In this document: piece by piece, positions 37,090-47,044 of the stretch
How positions within the stretch are numbered: the stretch's first letter is position 1
Layout: each line of letters opens with the position of its first letter
Assembly: GCF_030408355.1 (NCBI RefSeq)
Contig: NZ_CP046606.1
Span: 372,001-436,000, forward strand
Source of the DNA: Corynebacterium afermentans subsp. afermentans
Lineage (GTDB): Bacteria; Actinomycetota; Actinomycetes; Mycobacteriales; Mycobacteriaceae
Direction of reading: 5' to 3'
DNA length: 64,000 nucleotides
Made by a program: the position numbers and the translations under genes
Notes under the pieces: model-generated
What the model was told of the DNA's origin: nothing
Database searches by the model: none
What the model saw: the letters and a program-made list of their open reading frames with translations, nothing else

Positions 37090-37734
37090 ATGGCCGAACG
37101 TGAACGGCGTGACGGCGGGCGCTCCGCCGACAACCAGAACAAGAACGACCGCAACGACCGCGGCAACCGTGGTGGCCGCGGCCGCCGCGACGACCGTCGC
37201 AACAACCAGAACGACGAGCGCGATAAGTACATCGAGCGCGTCATCACCATCAACCGTGTTGCCAAGACCGTCAAGGGCGGCCGCAACATGTCCTTCACCG
37301 CACTCGTCGTTGTCGGCGACGGTGAGGGCATGGTCGGCGTCGGCTACGGCAAGGCAAAGGAAGTCCCCGCCGCAATCCAGAAGGGTGCAGAGGAAGCTCG
37401 CAAGAACTTCTTCCGCGTCCCGATGATCGGCGGCACCATTCCGCACCCGGTTCAGGCAGAAGAGGCCGCAGGCATCGTCATGCTCCGCCCGGCGGCTCCG
37501 GGTACCGGTGTGATCGCCGGTGGCGCTGTCCGTCCGGTGCTCGAGTGCGCTGGTGTTCAGGACATCCTGGCCAAGTCCCTTGGCTCGGACAACGCCCTGA
37601 ACGTGGTCCAGGCAACCGTCGCTGGCCTGAAGCAGCTTGTCCGCCCCGAAGAGGTGGCTGCCAAGCGTGGCAAGTCCGTCGAGGAAGTTGCACCGGCTCG
37701 TATGCTGCGCGCACGCGCAGGACAGGAGGCCTAA
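37090..37734 (+). CDS. rpsE: 30S ribosomal protein S5
   Basis: S5 contributes to decoding accuracy and mRNA unwinding. The 214 residues start with an Arg/Asn/Asp-rich extension of about 45 residues common in actinobacteria. Then come [20 protein letters not shown] and the [20 protein letters not shown] block, and [20 protein letters not shown]. It lies 40 bp after rplR with GGAAGGA upstream. Confidence 0.98.
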   Translation: MAERERRDGGRSADNQNKNDRNDRGNRGGRGRRDDRRNNQNDERDKYIERVITINRVAKTVKGGRNMSFTALVVVGDGEGMVGVGYGKAKEVPAAIQKGAEEARKNFFRVPMIGGTIPHPVQAEEAAGIVMLRPAAPGTGVIAGGAVRPVLECAGVQDILAKSLGSDNALNVVQATVAGLKQLVRPEEVAAKRGKSVEEVAPARMLRARAGQEA

Positions 37735-37739
37735 GCACC

Positions 37740-37925
37740 ATGGCACTGAAGATTACGTTGCACCACGGCAAGATCGGCGAGAAGCCGGTTACCCGTAAGA
37801 ACCTCGAGGCTCTCGGTCTGCGCAAGATCGGCCAGTCCGTCGTGAAGAAGGACAACGCTGCTACCCGCGGCCAGATCCTCAAGGTGCGCCACCTCGTCAC
37901 CGTTGAAGAAGTTGCAGGGGAGTAG
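37740..37925 (+). CDS. rpmD: 50S ribosomal protein L30
   Basis: L30 is a small 5S/23S-associated protein. The ATG at 37740, five bases after the rpsE stop, gives 61 residues with [20 protein letters not shown] and [20 protein letters not shown], a clear family match. The ribosome binding site is AGGAGG inside the rpsE end. Longer upstream extensions lie in rpsE and are rejected. Confidence 0.97.
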   Translation: MALKITLHHGKIGEKPVTRKNLEALGLRKIGQSVVKKDNAATRGQILKVRHLVTVEEVAGE

Positions 37926-37932
37926 ATACAAC

Positions 37933-38400
37933 ATGGCTGACATCATCAAGCTCCATGATCTGCGCCCGGCAGAGGGCGCAAACAAGGCCAAGACCCGCGT
38001 TGGTCGCGGTGAGGCATCCAAGGGCAAGACCGCCGGCCGCGGCACCAAGGGCACCAAGGCTCGCAAGCAGGTTTCCGCTGCTTTCGAGGGTGGCCAGATG
38101 CCGCTGCACATGCGTCTGCCGAAGCTGAAGGGCTTCAAGAACCCGAACCGCGTCGAGTACCAGGTGGTCAACGTCGCGGATCTGGCCGAGGCCTTCCCGG
38201 AGGGTGGCGACATCGCCATCGCCGACATCGTTGCCAAGGGCCTCGTTCGCCCGAAGCAGCCGGTGAAGGTGCTGGCAGAGGGCGACATCAACGTCGCGCT
38301 TAACGTCACCGCGAACAAGTTCTCCAAGTCCGCTGAGGAGAAGATCAAGGCTGCTGGCGGTACCGCCAACGTCGTTGAGTTCTCCAAGCGTGCTAACTAA
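37933..38400 (+). CDS. rplO: 50S ribosomal protein L15
   Basis: L15 is a late-assembly large-subunit protein. The ATG at 37933 follows GGGGAG and gives 155 residues with [19 protein letters not shown], the Gly/Lys-rich loop [20 protein letters not shown] and [20 protein letters not shown]. It is the last gene of this unit; secY follows after a terminator and a 370-bp spacer. Confidence 0.98.
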   Translation: MADIIKLHDLRPAEGANKAKTRVGRGEASKGKTAGRGTKGTKARKQVSAAFEGGQMPLHMRLPKLKGFKNPNRVEYQVVNVADLAEAFPEGGDIAIADIVAKGLVRPKQPVKVLAEGDINVALNVTANKFSKSAEEKIKAAGGTANVVEFSKRAN

Positions 38401-38422
38401 AAGCATCTAGCTTTTCGACGTC

Positions 38423-38457
38423 ACCCCCGCCCCGGGCCCAGCGCCGGGGACGGGGGT
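38423..38457 (+). terminator. Terminator-like hairpin after rplO
   Basis: ACCCCCG pairs with CGGGGGT and inside it CCCGG with CCGGG. The following sequence (CTCGCGTTGTTT) has only a weak T-run, so termination may be partial. Confidence 0.6.
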
Positions 38458-38827
38458 CTCGCGTTGTTTGGGGGCGTTGGTGCTGGGGTGCGCTGACAGA
38501 TTGCGGCGCGAAGTGTTGGGAGCGGGTGCACAATAGTTCACTCGCGCAGCACCGGGCCGTGAACTTTCCCGCACTGCCACCAAAGCGACCTGGGGAAAAT
38601 GAACTATCCCGCCTGCGGGTGCAGACAGATTCATCGGCGAGTGAATTTTCCTACACCGGGCCCGCACCGAAGCTAACCCAACCTGAAATATCAACTTTCC
38701 AACGGGTGCTGTTAGTGTAGTGGGGTCAAAAGACCGCCCCGCCGGTTTTCGCGTGCCGTGAAACCAGAGCGAGGAGTCGAATGTCCACTACCTCCCGTCC
38801 GTGGCGCGGCGGGGGCCAGGAGGCTTT
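38458..38827 (+). other. rplO-secY spacer with reiterated GTTCA/TGAAC repeat
   Basis: A 370-bp spacer with no credible gene. Between 38537 and 38650 the word TGAACT or its complement occurs four times: TTCACTCGC (38537), TGAACTTTCCCGC (38560), TGAACTATCCCGC (38600) and GCGAGTGAA (38637). The first and last form a 9-bp inverted repeat. Its centre (38580-38598) resembles, in reverse complement, the core of the elements at 17.7 and 18.9 kb. The secY promoter probably lies near 38725 (GTTAGTGTAGTGG). Confidence 0.5.
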
Positions 38828-40156
38828 GTGTCCGCTATTGCTCAGGCGTTCAAGGATCCGGATCTACGCAAGAAGATCCTGATTACCCTTGCGCTGATGT
38901 TTCTGTACCGCGTCGGCGCCCAGATCCCCACTCCGGGCGTGGATTACGCGCTGATCAACTCCCGTCTCGAGGAGATCTCCCAGGGCGACCAGGCGACGAT
39001 GTTCTCCATCATCGGCCTGTTTTCCGGCGGCGCGCTGCTGCAGCTTTCCATCTTCGCCATCGGCATCATGCCGTACATTACGGCGTCGATTATCGTGCAG
39101 CTGCTCACCGTGGTGATCCCGAAGTTCGAGGAGTTGAAGAAGGAAGGCCAGGCCGGCCAGGCGAAGATGACGCAGTACACCCGCTACCTCACGGTGGCGC
39201 TGGCGCTGCTGCAGTCCGCCGGCATCGTGGCGCTGGCGGACCGCGAGCAGCTGCTCGGCCAGGGCATGCCGGTGCTGATCGAGGATCGCAACATCTGGAC
39301 GCTTCTGATGATGATCATCGTCATGACCTCCGGTGCGGTGCTGATCATGTGGCTCGGCGAGATCATCACCGAAAAGGGCGTGGGTAACGGCATGTCCCTG
39401 CTCATCTTCGCGGGTATCGCTACCCAGATCCCGTCCGAGGGTTCGTTCATCCTCCAGCAGTCCGGCGCTGTCACCCTGACCCTGGTGGTGCTCGCCCTGA
39501 TCGCGCTCGTGGTCGGCATCGTGTTCATCGAGCAGGGCCAGCGCCGCATCCCGGTGCAGTACGCCAAGCGTATGGTGGGCCGCCGCCAGTACGGCGGGTC
39601 CTCGACTTACCTGCCGCTGAAGGTTAACCAGGCCGGCGTGATCCCGGTGATCTTCGCGTCCTCGCTGATGTACGTGCCGGTGTTGATCACCCAGATCGTC
39701 ACCATGAACAACCAGACCCCGCCGGACAACTGGTGGATGAACCACGTGATGGCGTGGCTGCAGAACCCGGGTTCCTGGCAGTACATCCTCACCTACGTGG
39801 TGCTGATCATCTTCTTCTCCTACTTCTACGTCTCCATCCAGTACGACCCGGTGGACCAGGCGGAGAACATGAAGAAGTACGGCGGCTTCATCCCCGGCAT
39901 CCGCCCGGGCCGCCCGACCGCAGAGTACTTGGCGTTTGTGATGAACCGACTGTTGTTCGTCGGCGCTATCTACCTTGCCGTGATCGCCGTCCTGCCGAAC
40001 CTGGCCATGGACGCCGGTATCACCGGCTCCGGCCAGATGGGCATGAGTGCCTTCGGCGGCACCGCGATCCTGATTATGGTTTCCGTGGCCCTGACCACGG
40101 TCAAGCAAATTGAATCCCAGCTCCTGCAATCCAACTACGAAGGACTTCTGCGATAA
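38828..40156 (+). CDS. secY: Preprotein translocase subunit SecY
   Basis: SecY forms the protein-conducting channel of the Sec machinery in the cytoplasmic membrane. I chose the GTG at 38828, 5 nt after GGAGG, giving [18 protein letters not shown] and 442 residues with ten membrane helices. An ATG at 38801 is in frame but lacks such a site. Conserved blocks are [14 protein letters not shown] (plug region), [39 protein letters not shown] (loop C4) and [16 protein letters not shown] (loop C5). It is coupled to adk by a one-base overlap. Confidence 0.98.
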   Translation: MSAIAQAFKDPDLRKKILITLALMFLYRVGAQIPTPGVDYALINSRLEEISQGDQATMFSIIGLFSGGALLQLSIFAIGIMPYITASIIVQLLTVVIPKFEELKKEGQAGQAKMTQYTRYLTVALALLQSAGIVALADREQLLGQGMPVLIEDRNIWTLLMMIIVMTSGAVLIMWLGEIITEKGVGNGMSLLIFAGIATQIPSEGSFILQQSGAVTLTLVVLALIALVVGIVFIEQGQRRIPVQYAKRMVGRRQYGGSSTYLPLKVNQAGVIPVIFASSLMYVPVLITQIVTMNNQTPPDNWWMNHVMAWLQNPGSWQYILTYVVLIIFFSYFYVSIQYDPVDQAENMKKYGGFIPGIRPGRPTAEYLAFVMNRLLFVGAIYLAVIAVLPNLAMDAGITGSGQMGMSAFGGTAILIMVSVALTTVKQIESQLLQSNYEGLLR

Positions 40157-40701
40157 TGCGTCTCGTTCTCCTTGGCCCTCCCGGTGCCGGCAAAGGCACC
40201 CAAGCTGCGATCCTCTCCGAGAAGCTCGGTGTGCCGCACATCTCCACGGGCGATCTTTTCCGCGCCAACATCGGCGAGGGCACCCCGCTCGGCGTTGAAG
40301 CGAAAAGCTACATTGATGCCGGCAAGCTCGTGCCTACCGACGTCACCGCGCGCATGGTCGAAGACCGCCTGAACCAGGACGACGCGAAGGACGGCTTCCT
40401 GCTGGATGGCTTCCCGCGCACCGTGGAACAGGCCGAGATCCTCACGGAGCTGCTGGCTAAGAAGGGCGAGAAGCTCGACGGCGTGCTCAACTTCGTGGTC
40501 GACGAGGACGTGGTGGTCGAGCGCATGCTCGCCCGCGGCCGCGCAGACGACAACGAGGAGACCATCCGCACCCGCCTCGGCGTCTACCGCGACGAGACCG
40601 CCCCGCTGATCCAGCACTACGGCGACCAGATCATCTCCATCGACGCTGTCGGCGACGTGGACGAGATCAACCAGCGCGCCATGGAAGCGCTGGGCAAGTA
40701 G
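40156..40701 (+). CDS. adk: Adenylate kinase
   Basis: Adk interconverts AMP, ADP and ATP. The 181 residues carry the P-loop GPPGAGKGT (residues 7-15) and [14 protein letters not shown]. The LID is the short form typical of actinobacteria, which accounts for the length. The start shares a base with the secY stop (TAATG). A terminator follows, yet map lies only 81 bp further on. Confidence 0.98.
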   Translation: MRLVLLGPPGAGKGTQAAILSEKLGVPHISTGDLFRANIGEGTPLGVEAKSYIDAGKLVPTDVTARMVEDRLNQDDAKDGFLLDGFPRTVEQAEILTELLAKKGEKLDGVLNFVVDEDVVVERMLARGRADDNEETIRTRLGVYRDETAPLIQHYGDQIISIDAVGDVDEINQRAMEALGK

Positions 40702-40713
40702 CCCTTTCAATCG

Positions 40714-40751
40714 AAGGCCGGTGTGTGTTCGCACCGGCCTTTCGCATTTTT
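40714..40751 (+). terminator. Terminator after adk
   Basis: AAGGCCGGTG pairs with CACCGGCCTT around TGTGTTCG, followed by TCGCATTTTTG. Confidence 0.8.
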
Positions 40752-40782
40752 GCCTATCGACGAACCAAAGGACCACAACGCA

Positions 40783-41574
40783 ATGGTTTTCAGAAAACGC
40801 AAGATCGCGGCCAAGACGGCGGCTGAACTCGACGCCATGGAGTCCGCCGGGCGCATCGTCGGCATCGCCCTGCAGGAGGTCCGCGCCGCCGCCAAGCCGG
40901 GCGTAAGTACGCTCGACCTCGACAAGGTGGCCGAGACGGTGATCCGCGACCACGGCGCGATCCCGACGTTTTTGGGCTACCAGGGCTTTACCGGCTCCAT
41001 CTGTGCGTCGGTGAATGAGGTGGTCGTGCACGGGATTCCGTCGTCAGGCATTGTGCTCGAAGAAGGTGACCTGGTTTCGATCGATTGCGGCGCAACGTTG
41101 AACGGCTGGGTGGGCGACAGCGCGTGGTCCTTCGGCGTCGGCGAGTTGGCGCCCGAGGTGGATGCGCTCAACCGCGCCACCGAGTGGGTGCTCGCTGAAG
41201 GGCTCAAAGCAATGGTGCCGGGCAACAAGCTCACCGACGTCTCGCACGCGCTCGAGCTGGCCACCTACGCCGCCGAGGAGCGCTTCGGGGTGGAGCTGGG
41301 CATCGTCGACGGCTACGGCGGACACGGCATCGGCCGCACGATGCACGAGGATCCGTACCTGGCCAACGAGGGCAAGCCGAACCGCGGCCCCGTCATCCAG
41401 GAAGGATCTGTGCTGGCCATTGAGCCGATGCTGATCCTCGGCGGGGAAGTAGACACCGAGGTGCTCGAAGACGAATGGACCGTGGTGTCTGTGGACCGCT
41501 CGCCCGCGGCCCACTGGGAGCACACCGTCGCGGCGACCGCCGAGGGCCCGAGAATTCTTACGCCGCGCGTGTAA
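40783..41574 (+). CDS. map: Type I methionine aminopeptidase
   Basis: This enzyme removes the initiator Met from nascent proteins. The ATG at 40783 gives [20 protein letters not shown] and 263 residues; AAAGGA lies upstream. Metal ligands are visible in order: Asp in VSIDCGA, Asp in GDSAWSF, His in [12 protein letters not shown], Glu in AIEPM and Glu in EDEWTVVS. A copy of the repeated word (GCCTATCGACG, 40752-40762) lies between the adk terminator and this start. Confidence 0.96.
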   Translation: MVFRKRKIAAKTAAELDAMESAGRIVGIALQEVRAAAKPGVSTLDLDKVAETVIRDHGAIPTFLGYQGFTGSICASVNEVVVHGIPSSGIVLEEGDLVSIDCGATLNGWVGDSAWSFGVGELAPEVDALNRATEWVLAEGLKAMVPGNKLTDVSHALELATYAAEERFGVELGIVDGYGGHGIGRTMHEDPYLANEGKPNRGPVIQEGSVLAIEPMLILGGEVDTEVLEDEWTVVSVDRSPAAHWEHTVAATAEGPRILTPRV

Positions 41575-41613
41575 ATTTCTGGCGCGTTGTAGTGCGTTTG
41601 TTGGCAGGGAGGT

Positions 41614-41619
41614 TATACT
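41614..41619 (+). promoter_or_regulatory. -10 element of a leaderless promoter for the L,D-transpeptidase
   Basis: TATACT ends 6 nt before the ATG at 41626, and no ribosome binding site lies between. This matches the corynebacterial TANANT consensus. Confidence 0.55.
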
Positions 41620-41625
41620 TCCGCC

Positions 41626-42429
41626 ATGTCTTACCGTCCCCGCCACGCAAAGCAGTCGCCGCTGAAGCGGCGCGCAACCACCTTCGCAGCCGGTCTCGGT
41701 GTCGTTGCCTCCCTGGCAGCCCCGGTGAACGCACAGGCTGCGCCCGCGCAGAACCCGGCGGCCATGTCCAGCCTGGACTCGCTGTCCAACCAGGCAACCT
41801 CGTCCTTTGGCAACCTGGACAAGTCCGCGCGCGAAACCGCGTGGAACATCCGCAACGGTCTGCGCCAGCAGGCCGACGGCCTGGCCGCCATCGACCCGGA
41901 GCTGCCGGCGAAGGCGAAGAAGCGTATCGACGAGATCCTCGAGACGTTCTTCCCAGGCCTGATCGCGCAGAAGACCCCGAAGCCGAAGCCGAAGCCGGCT
42001 CCCGCCCCGAAGCCTGAGCCGGCACCGGCTCCCGCCCAGGAACCGGCACCGCAGCAGAACCCGCGCGGGGACTTCAACTACGGCCCGTGCCCGGCTGACG
42101 CGAAGGTCTGCGTCGACATCGACGGCCGCCGCTCCTGGCTGCAGAACAACGGCGTTATGTACTACCAGTCCGGCCTGATCGGCCCGGGCAAGCCGGGTCA
42201 GGAGACCCCGCGCGGCACGTTCTACGTCAACCGCAAGGTCAAAGACGAGATCTCCTGGGAGTTCGGCAACGCGCCGATGCCGTACGCGACCTACTTCACC
42301 TACAACGGCATCGCCTTCCACCAGGGCGACCCGAACTACCTGTCCAACGGTTGCGTGCGCATGTACCGCGGCGACGCGCAGCGCTACTTCAACGACCTGC
42401 AGATCGGCGACAAGGTCTACGTGTTTTAA
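41626..42429 (+). CDS. Secreted L,D-transpeptidase (YkuD family)
   Basis: YkuD enzymes form or modify peptidoglycan cross-links or attach proteins to the wall. The 267 residues begin with a basic N-terminus and signal peptide (FAAGLGVVASLAAPVNAQAA, cleavage after about residue 38). A helical region follows, then a Pro/Lys-rich linker (residues about 125-147). The catalytic domain carries FHQGDPNYLSNGCVRM with His232 and Cys243; the family motif SHGC is SNGC here. The protein is probably exported and wall-bound through the linker. It is monocistronic, with its own leaderless promoter and terminator. Confidence 0.9.
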   Translation: MSYRPRHAKQSPLKRRATTFAAGLGVVASLAAPVNAQAAPAQNPAAMSSLDSLSNQATSSFGNLDKSARETAWNIRNGLRQQADGLAAIDPELPAKAKKRIDEILETFFPGLIAQKTPKPKPKPAPAPKPEPAPAPAQEPAPQQNPRGDFNYGPCPADAKVCVDIDGRRSWLQNNGVMYYQSGLIGPGKPGQETPRGTFYVNRKVKDEISWEFGNAPMPYATYFTYNGIAFHQGDPNYLSNGCVRMYRGDAQRYFNDLQIGDKVYVF

Positions 42430-42444
42430 CACGCGCCCGCTTCA

Positions 42445-42470
42445 AGCCCCGGCTATCGCTGGGGCTTTTT
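42445..42470 (+). terminator. Terminator after the L,D-transpeptidase
   Basis: AGCCCC-GGC pairs with GCT-GGGGCT around a short loop, followed by TTTTTGCGCTTTT. Confidence 0.85.
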
Positions 42471-42594
42471 GCGCTTTTGCAGGTAAATGGCTAATGTAGT
42501 CCAGCGGTGTTTGTGCATACCTGCACGAGCACCGCATGTAACCGGTAAATACGTCTGCTGCCTGCACTTTCAGGCGGCGTAGGAAGTGGAGTGT

Positions 42595-42813
42595 ATGGCG
42601 AAAGAAGGCGCAATCGAGGTTGAGGGCCGCATTGTCGAGCCCCTGAAGAACGCGATGTTCCGAGTCGAACTGGACAACGGGCACGAAGTTCTCGCCCACA
42701 TCAGTGGCAAGATGCGCCAGCACTACATCCGCATCCTCCCGGAGGACCGCGTCGTGGTGGAACTTTCCCCCTACGACCTGGACCGCGGGCGTATCACTTA
42801 CCGCTACAAGTAA
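42595..42813 (+). CDS. infA: Translation initiation factor IF-1
   Basis: IF-1 is a single OB-fold protein that binds the 30S A site during initiation. The ATG at 42595 gives [20 protein letters not shown] and exactly 72 residues, the family length, ending RGRITYRYK. An ATG nine bases upstream is rejected. The ribosome binding site is AGGAAGTGGAG. In many bacteria rpmJ (L36) follows; here it does not. Confidence 0.97.
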   Translation: MAKEGAIEVEGRIVEPLKNAMFRVELDNGHEVLAHISGKMRQHYIRILPEDRVVVELSPYDLDRGRITYRYK

Positions 42814-42835
42814 GCATTTCAAGCCTTCTCACCCA

Positions 42836-42855
42836 GATCCGCCCCACGGCGGATC
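42836..42855 (+). other. Hairpin between infA and rpsM
   Basis: GATCCGCC, a CCAC loop and GGCGGATC form a perfect 8-bp hairpin 23 bp after infA. There is no T-run, so it may be a weak terminator, a processing site or part of the rpsM leader. Confidence 0.45.
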
Positions 42856-42988
42856 GTGCACCTCTGGCCACGGTGGCTGGAGCCGCGCGTAATCTCAACC
42901 CACTCTCCGGCACGGCCCGGACAAAGTGTTGTTTGGCGTGGACGGGTGGGGAGAAAACCACCGTAACAACCCGAAAGGCACGTACCTC

Positions 42989-43357
42989 ATGGCACGTCTA
43001 GCTGGTGTTGATCTCCCGCGCAACAAGCGCATGGAGATCGCACTTACCTACATTTACGGCATCGGTGCAACCCGAGCCAAGGAACTGCTCGAGAAGACCG
43101 GTATTTCTCCGGACCTGCGCACGGACAATCTGTCCGACGATCAGCTCGCTGCTCTGCGCGACGCGATCGAGTCCTCCTACACCGTAGAGGGCGATCTGCG
43201 CCGCGAGGTGCAGGCAGATATCCGCCGCAAGATTGAAATCGGCTCCTACCAGGGCATGCGCCACCGTCGTGGCCTGCCTGTCCGCGGCCAGCGCACCAAG
43301 ACCAACGCGCGCACCCGCAAGGGCCCGAAGAAGACCATCGCAGGAAAGAAGAAGTAA
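42989..43357 (+). CDS. rpsM: 30S ribosomal protein S13
   Basis: S13 in the subunit head contacts tRNA and 50S bridges. The ATG at 42989 gives [20 protein letters not shown] and the normal 122 residues; the ATG at 42926 is too early. The family C-terminus ([20 protein letters not shown]) is present. CGAAAGG is the ribosome binding site. First gene of the rpsM-rpsK-rpsD-rpoA-rplQ unit. Confidence 0.98.
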   Translation: MARLAGVDLPRNKRMEIALTYIYGIGATRAKELLEKTGISPDLRTDNLSDDQLAALRDAIESSYTVEGDLRREVQADIRRKIEIGSYQGMRHRRGLPVRGQRTKTNARTRKGPKKTIAGKKK

Positions 43358-43360
43358 CCT

Positions 43361-43762
43361 ATGGCTGCTCAGACTCGTTCCGGCGCGCGTCGCGGACGCC
43401 GCGCCGTCAAGAAGAACGTGGCCGCAGGCCACGCGTACATCAAGTCCACCTTCAACAACACCATCGTGTCCATCACGGACCCGCAGGGCAACGTGATCTC
43501 CTGGGCATCTTCCGGCCACGTCGGCTTCAAGGGCTCCCGTAAGTCCACGCCGTTTGCCGCGCAGATGGCTGCCGAGAACGCTGCCCGCAAGGCAATGGAT
43601 CACGGCATGAAGAAGGTCGACGTCTTTGTCAAGGGTCCGGGCTCCGGCCGCGAGACCGCAATCCGTTCTCTCCAGGCCGCCGGCCTGGAGGTGTCTTCGA
43701 TCTCCGACGTGACGCCGCAGCCGTTCAACGGCTGCCGTCCGCCGAAGCGTCGTCGCGTTTAA
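43361..43762 (+). CDS. rpsK: 30S ribosomal protein S11
   Basis: S11 lies on the platform near the mRNA exit. The 133 residues contain [20 protein letters not shown] and [20 protein letters not shown], ending PPKRRRV. It begins 3 bp after rpsM. Confidence 0.98.
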   Translation: MAAQTRSGARRGRRAVKKNVAAGHAYIKSTFNNTIVSITDPQGNVISWASSGHVGFKGSRKSTPFAAQMAAENAARKAMDHGMKKVDVFVKGPGSGRETAIRSLQAAGLEVSSISDVTPQPFNGCRPPKRRRV

Positions 43763-43788
43763 GGCTGAAAGGAAAGAGGTAAAGAGAC

Positions 43789-44394
43789 ATGGCTCGTTAC
43801 ACCGGCCCTGCTACCCGTAAGTCCCGTCGCCTCCGCGTCGACCTCGTCGGCGGCGACATGTCCTTCGAGCGTCGCCCGTACCCTCCGGGGCAGGCTGGCC
43901 GCGCCCGCATCAAGGAGTCCGAGTACCTGCTCCAGCTGCAGGAGAAGCAGAAGGCTCGCTTCACCTACGGCGTGATGGAGAAGCAGTTCCGCCGCTACTA
44001 CGAAGAGGCGAACCGTCGTCCGGGCAAGACCGGCGACAACCTGCTGATCCTGCTGGAGTCCCGTCTGGACAACGTGATCTACCGCGCTGGTCTGGCTAAG
44101 ACCCGCCGTCAGGCACGTCAGCTGGTCTCCCACGGCCACTTCACCGTCAACGGCAAGCACATCAACGTGCCGTCCTTCGCGGTGACGCAGTACGACATCA
44201 TCGATGTCCGCGACAAGTCCCGCAGCATGCTGTGGTTCGAAGAGGCCCAGGATGCCCTGCTCGACGCCGTCGTTCCGGCGTGGCTGCAGGTCGTTCCGGA
44301 CACCCTGCGCATTCTCGTGCACCAGCTGCCCGAGCGCGCCCAGATCGAGGTGCCGCTGCAGGAGCAGCTCATCGTCGAGCTCTACTCGAAGTAA
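43789..44394 (+). CDS. rpsD: 30S ribosomal protein S4
   Basis: S4 starts 30S assembly. The 201 residues show the N-terminal YTGPATRKSRRLRVDLVGGD and the S4 RNA-binding domain (LDNVIYRAGLAKTRRQARQL, VSHGHFTVNGKHINVPSF). The zinc-cysteine cluster of some S4 proteins is absent, so this is the Cys-minus form. Confidence 0.98.
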   Translation: MARYTGPATRKSRRLRVDLVGGDMSFERRPYPPGQAGRARIKESEYLLQLQEKQKARFTYGVMEKQFRRYYEEANRRPGKTGDNLLILLESRLDNVIYRAGLAKTRRQARQLVSHGHFTVNGKHINVPSFAVTQYDIIDVRDKSRSMLWFEEAQDALLDAVVPAWLQVVPDTLRILVHQLPERAQIEVPLQEQLIVELYSK

Positions 44395-44507
44395 ACTTCA
44401 GTTTGCTTCACCCCGCGCACTGCCGACGTGTTCGGCCGGTGCTCGGAATCTTCCAAATATCCGTTCCTACCGGCTTCAAATAGCGGGAGCCGACAAAGGA
44501 GAAGTCC

Positions 44508-45521
44508 ATGCTCATTTCTCAGCGTCCTGAACTGACCGAGGAGTACATCGATACCAACCGCTCGAAGTTCATCATCGAGCCGCTCGAGCCTGGTTTCGGT
44601 TACACCCTGGGCAACTCTCTGCGCCGCACGCTGCTGTCGTCCATCCCGGGCGCGGCCGTGACCTCCATCAAGATCGACGGTGTGCTCCACGAGTTCACCA
44701 CGATCACCGGCGTGAAGGAAAACGTCTCTGAGATCATCCTCAACATCAAGGACATCGTGCTGTCCTCCGACTCTGACGAGCCGGTTGTCATGCAGCTTGC
44801 TGTTGAAGGCCCTGGCGACGTCACCGCAGGCGACATCGAGCCGCCGGCTGGTGTGGAGATCCACAACCCGGATCTGCACATCGCGTCGCTGAATGAGCAG
44901 GCTCGCCTCGAGATGGAGCTTGTCGTCGAGCGCGGCCGCGGCTACGTCCCGGCTATGCCCAACTCCGGCGGTGAGGCCGGCCGCATCCCGGTCGACCAGA
45001 TCTACTCGCCGGTCACCCGTGTCGCTTACAAGGTTGAGGCGACCCGTGTTGAGCAGCGCACCGACTTTGACAAGCTGATCATCGACGTGGAGACCAAAAA
45101 CTCCATGACCGCACGCGACGCCCTCGCGTCGGCCGGTTCCACCCTGGTGGAGCTCTTCGGCCTGGCGCGCGAGCTGAACACCGCGGCCGAGGGCATCGAG
45201 ATCGGCCCGTCGGCGCAGGAGACCGAGTACATCGCCGCGTACTCCACGCCGATCGAGGACCTGAACTTCTCCGTTCGCTCCTACAACTGCCTGAAGCGCC
45301 AGGACATCCACACCGTCGGTGAGCTCGCAGAGTGCACCGAGTCTGACCTGCTGGATATCCGCAACTTCGGCCAGAAGTCCATCAACGAGGTCAAGATCAA
45401 GCTCGCCAGCCTGGGCCTGACCTTGAAGGACGCTCCGGAAGATTTCGACCCGACCCAGATCGAAGGCTACGACGCCGAGACTGGCGACTACGTCGACACC
45501 AGCGCGGACGAGACCGAGTAA
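44508..45521 (+). CDS. rpoA: RNA polymerase alpha subunit
   Basis: Alpha dimers nucleate RNA polymerase assembly and contact activators and UP elements. The 337 residues contain the alpha-NTD blocks [20 protein letters not shown] and GRGYVPA, and the alpha-CTD helix-hairpin-helix ([40 protein letters not shown]). A 113-bp gap separates it from rpsD and carries AAAGGAGAAG before the ATG. Confidence 0.98.
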   Translation: MLISQRPELTEEYIDTNRSKFIIEPLEPGFGYTLGNSLRRTLLSSIPGAAVTSIKIDGVLHEFTTITGVKENVSEIILNIKDIVLSSDSDEPVVMQLAVEGPGDVTAGDIEPPAGVEIHNPDLHIASLNEQARLEMELVVERGRGYVPAMPNSGGEAGRIPVDQIYSPVTRVAYKVEATRVEQRTDFDKLIIDVETKNSMTARDALASAGSTLVELFGLARELNTAAEGIEIGPSAQETEYIAAYSTPIEDLNFSVRSYNCLKRQDIHTVGELAECTESDLLDIRNFGQKSINEVKIKLASLGLTLKDAPEDFDPTQIEGYDAETGDYVDTSADETE

Positions 45522-45567
45522 CACCACAGAGCACGCGCTCAACTAACCGCACACGAGGAGTACGAAA

Positions 45568-46071
45568 ATGCCTACCCCGAAGAAGGGCGCCCGTCTCGGA
45601 GGCTCGGCCGGCCACCAGAAGCACATTCTGTCCAACCTGGCCCTGGCCCTGTTCGAGCACGGCGCAATCAAGACGACGGACGCGAAGGCACGTATGCTGC
45701 GTCCGTACGCCGAGAAGCTGATCACCAAGGCGAAGAAGGGCACCGTGGCTGACCGCCGCGCCGTGGCCGCTGAGCTGTCGAACAAGGAAGTCGTTGCTTA
45801 CCTGTTCAACGAGCTCGCACCGAAGTTCGCCAACCGCGATGGCGGCTACACCCGCTCCATCAAGCTGGAGAACCGTGCCGGCGACAACGCTGCGATGACT
45901 CAGATCTCTCTGGTGCTCGAGGAGACCGTGTCTTCCGAGGCAACCCGCGCAGCACGCGCCGCCGCTTCCCGCCAGGCCGAGGAAGCCAAGGCTGAAGAGG
46001 CTCCGGCTGAGGAGACCAAGGCTGAGGAGGCCACCGAGGCTCCGGCCGAGGAGACCGCAGAGGAGAAGTAG
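45568..46071 (+). CDS. rplQ: 50S ribosomal protein L17, acidic tail
   Basis: L17 lies near the tunnel exit. The first 120 residues are standard ([40 protein letters not shown]). The last 45 form an Ala/Glu-rich tail with repeats of EEAKAEEAP and EETKAEEA type, longer than in E. coli but common in actinobacteria. A terminator follows. Confidence 0.97.
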   Translation: MPTPKKGARLGGSAGHQKHILSNLALALFEHGAIKTTDAKARMLRPYAEKLITKAKKGTVADRRAVAAELSNKEVVAYLFNELAPKFANRDGGYTRSIKLENRAGDNAAMTQISLVLEETVSSEATRAARAAASRQAEEAKAEEAPAEETKAEEATEAPAEETAEEK

Positions 46072-46101
46072 CAGCAAGCTACACACCCCCTTTTGCGCCG
46101 A

Positions 46102-46143
46102 GCGCCCGGGAGGTACTGCAACGTCAGTGCCCCCGGGCGCTTT
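46102..46143 (+). terminator. Terminator of the alpha operon
   Basis: GCGCCCGGG pairs with CCCGGGCGC and the inner GGTACTG pairs with CAGTGCC around CAACGT, giving a long near-perfect stem followed by TTT. Confidence 0.85.
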
Positions 46144-46166
46144 GCTGTGCGCACCATTTCCGGCGA

Positions 46167-46172
46167 TACAAT
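46167..46172 (+). promoter_or_regulatory. -10 element of a leaderless truA promoter
   Basis: TACAAT ends 8 nt before the truA ATG at 46181. No ribosome binding site is present. The promoter lies just after the rplQ terminator. Confidence 0.5.
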
Positions 46173-46180
46173 GCCTCACC

Positions 46181-47011
46181 ATGGACAACACGCTGCGCCT
46201 GCGCCTGGACATCGCCTACAACGGCACCGACTTCCACGGCTGGGCCCGCCAAAAGGGGGATCTGCGCACCGTCCAGCAGACCATTGAGGACGCGCTCTCA
46301 CTCGTCTTGCGAACTGACGTGGCGCTCACTGTCGCCGGCCGCACCGACGCGGGCGTGCACGCCGCCGGGCAGGTCGCGCACACGGACATTCCGGCGGAGT
46401 CGCTCAACCAACGATCGATTGACGGGGATCCGGGGCGGCTGGTGCGTCGATTAGCAAAATTGCTCCCTGAAGACGTCCGCGTGTTCGGCGTCGCGGAAGC
46501 CCCCGCGGGCTTCGACGCCCGCTTTTCCGCCCTGACCCGCACCTACTGCTACCGGGTGACCACCCATCCCGCAGGTGCCATGCCCACCCGCGCGAGAGAC
46601 ACCGCCGTCTGGCCGAAACCCGTGGACTTGGGCGCGGTGCAAGCCTGCGCCGACGCACTGGTCGGCCTGAACAACTTCGCCGCGTTTTGCCGCCCGAAGA
46701 AGCACGGCACCACCATCCGCGAGGTGCATAGCTTCACCTGGCGCGAAGTCGAGCCGCACCTGTTTGAGGCGCGAATCACCGCCGACGCGTTCTGCTGGAA
46801 CATGGTCCGCGCACTCGTGGCCACCTGCCTCACCGTCGGCGAAGGCAGGCGCGCACCCCAGTGGCCGGAGGAGCTTTTGCTTCTCGACGCCCGCTCGCCC
46901 GACGTCCCCCTCGCCCCCGCCCGCGGACTGACATTGGTGGGCGTGGAATACCCGGAAGATAGCGAACTGGCGGCGCGAGCCGAAGCGACCAGAGCCACCC
47001 GCGAGATGTAG
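46181..47011 (+). CDS. truA: tRNA pseudouridine(38-40) synthase
   Basis: TruA isomerises uridines at positions 38-40 of tRNA anticodon arms. The ATG at 46181 gives MDNTLRLRLDIAYNGTDFHG and 276 residues. The catalytic Asp56 lies in VAGRTDAGVHAAGQ; other family blocks are RTYCYRV and FCWNMVRALVATCLTVGEG. An earlier in-frame ATG at 46127 lies inside the terminator and is rejected. The gene sits between rplQ and the ESX locus, as in mycobacteria. Confidence 0.96.
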   Translation: MDNTLRLRLDIAYNGTDFHGWARQKGDLRTVQQTIEDALSLVLRTDVALTVAGRTDAGVHAAGQVAHTDIPAESLNQRSIDGDPGRLVRRLAKLLPEDVRVFGVAEAPAGFDARFSALTRTYCYRVTTHPAGAMPTRARDTAVWPKPVDLGAVQACADALVGLNNFAAFCRPKKHGTTIREVHSFTWREVEPHLFEARITADAFCWNMVRALVATCLTVGEGRRAPQWPEELLLLDARSPDVPLAPARGLTLVGVEYPEDSELAARAEATRATREM

Positions 47012-47044
47012 CATGCTTGGGTTACATCAGAACCGGGAGGTGCC

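Noticed and set aside
42814..42988. rpmJ (L36) between infA and rpsM
   Set aside because: All frames were read; no MKVR-type 37-40 residue Cys/Arg-rich protein is present.
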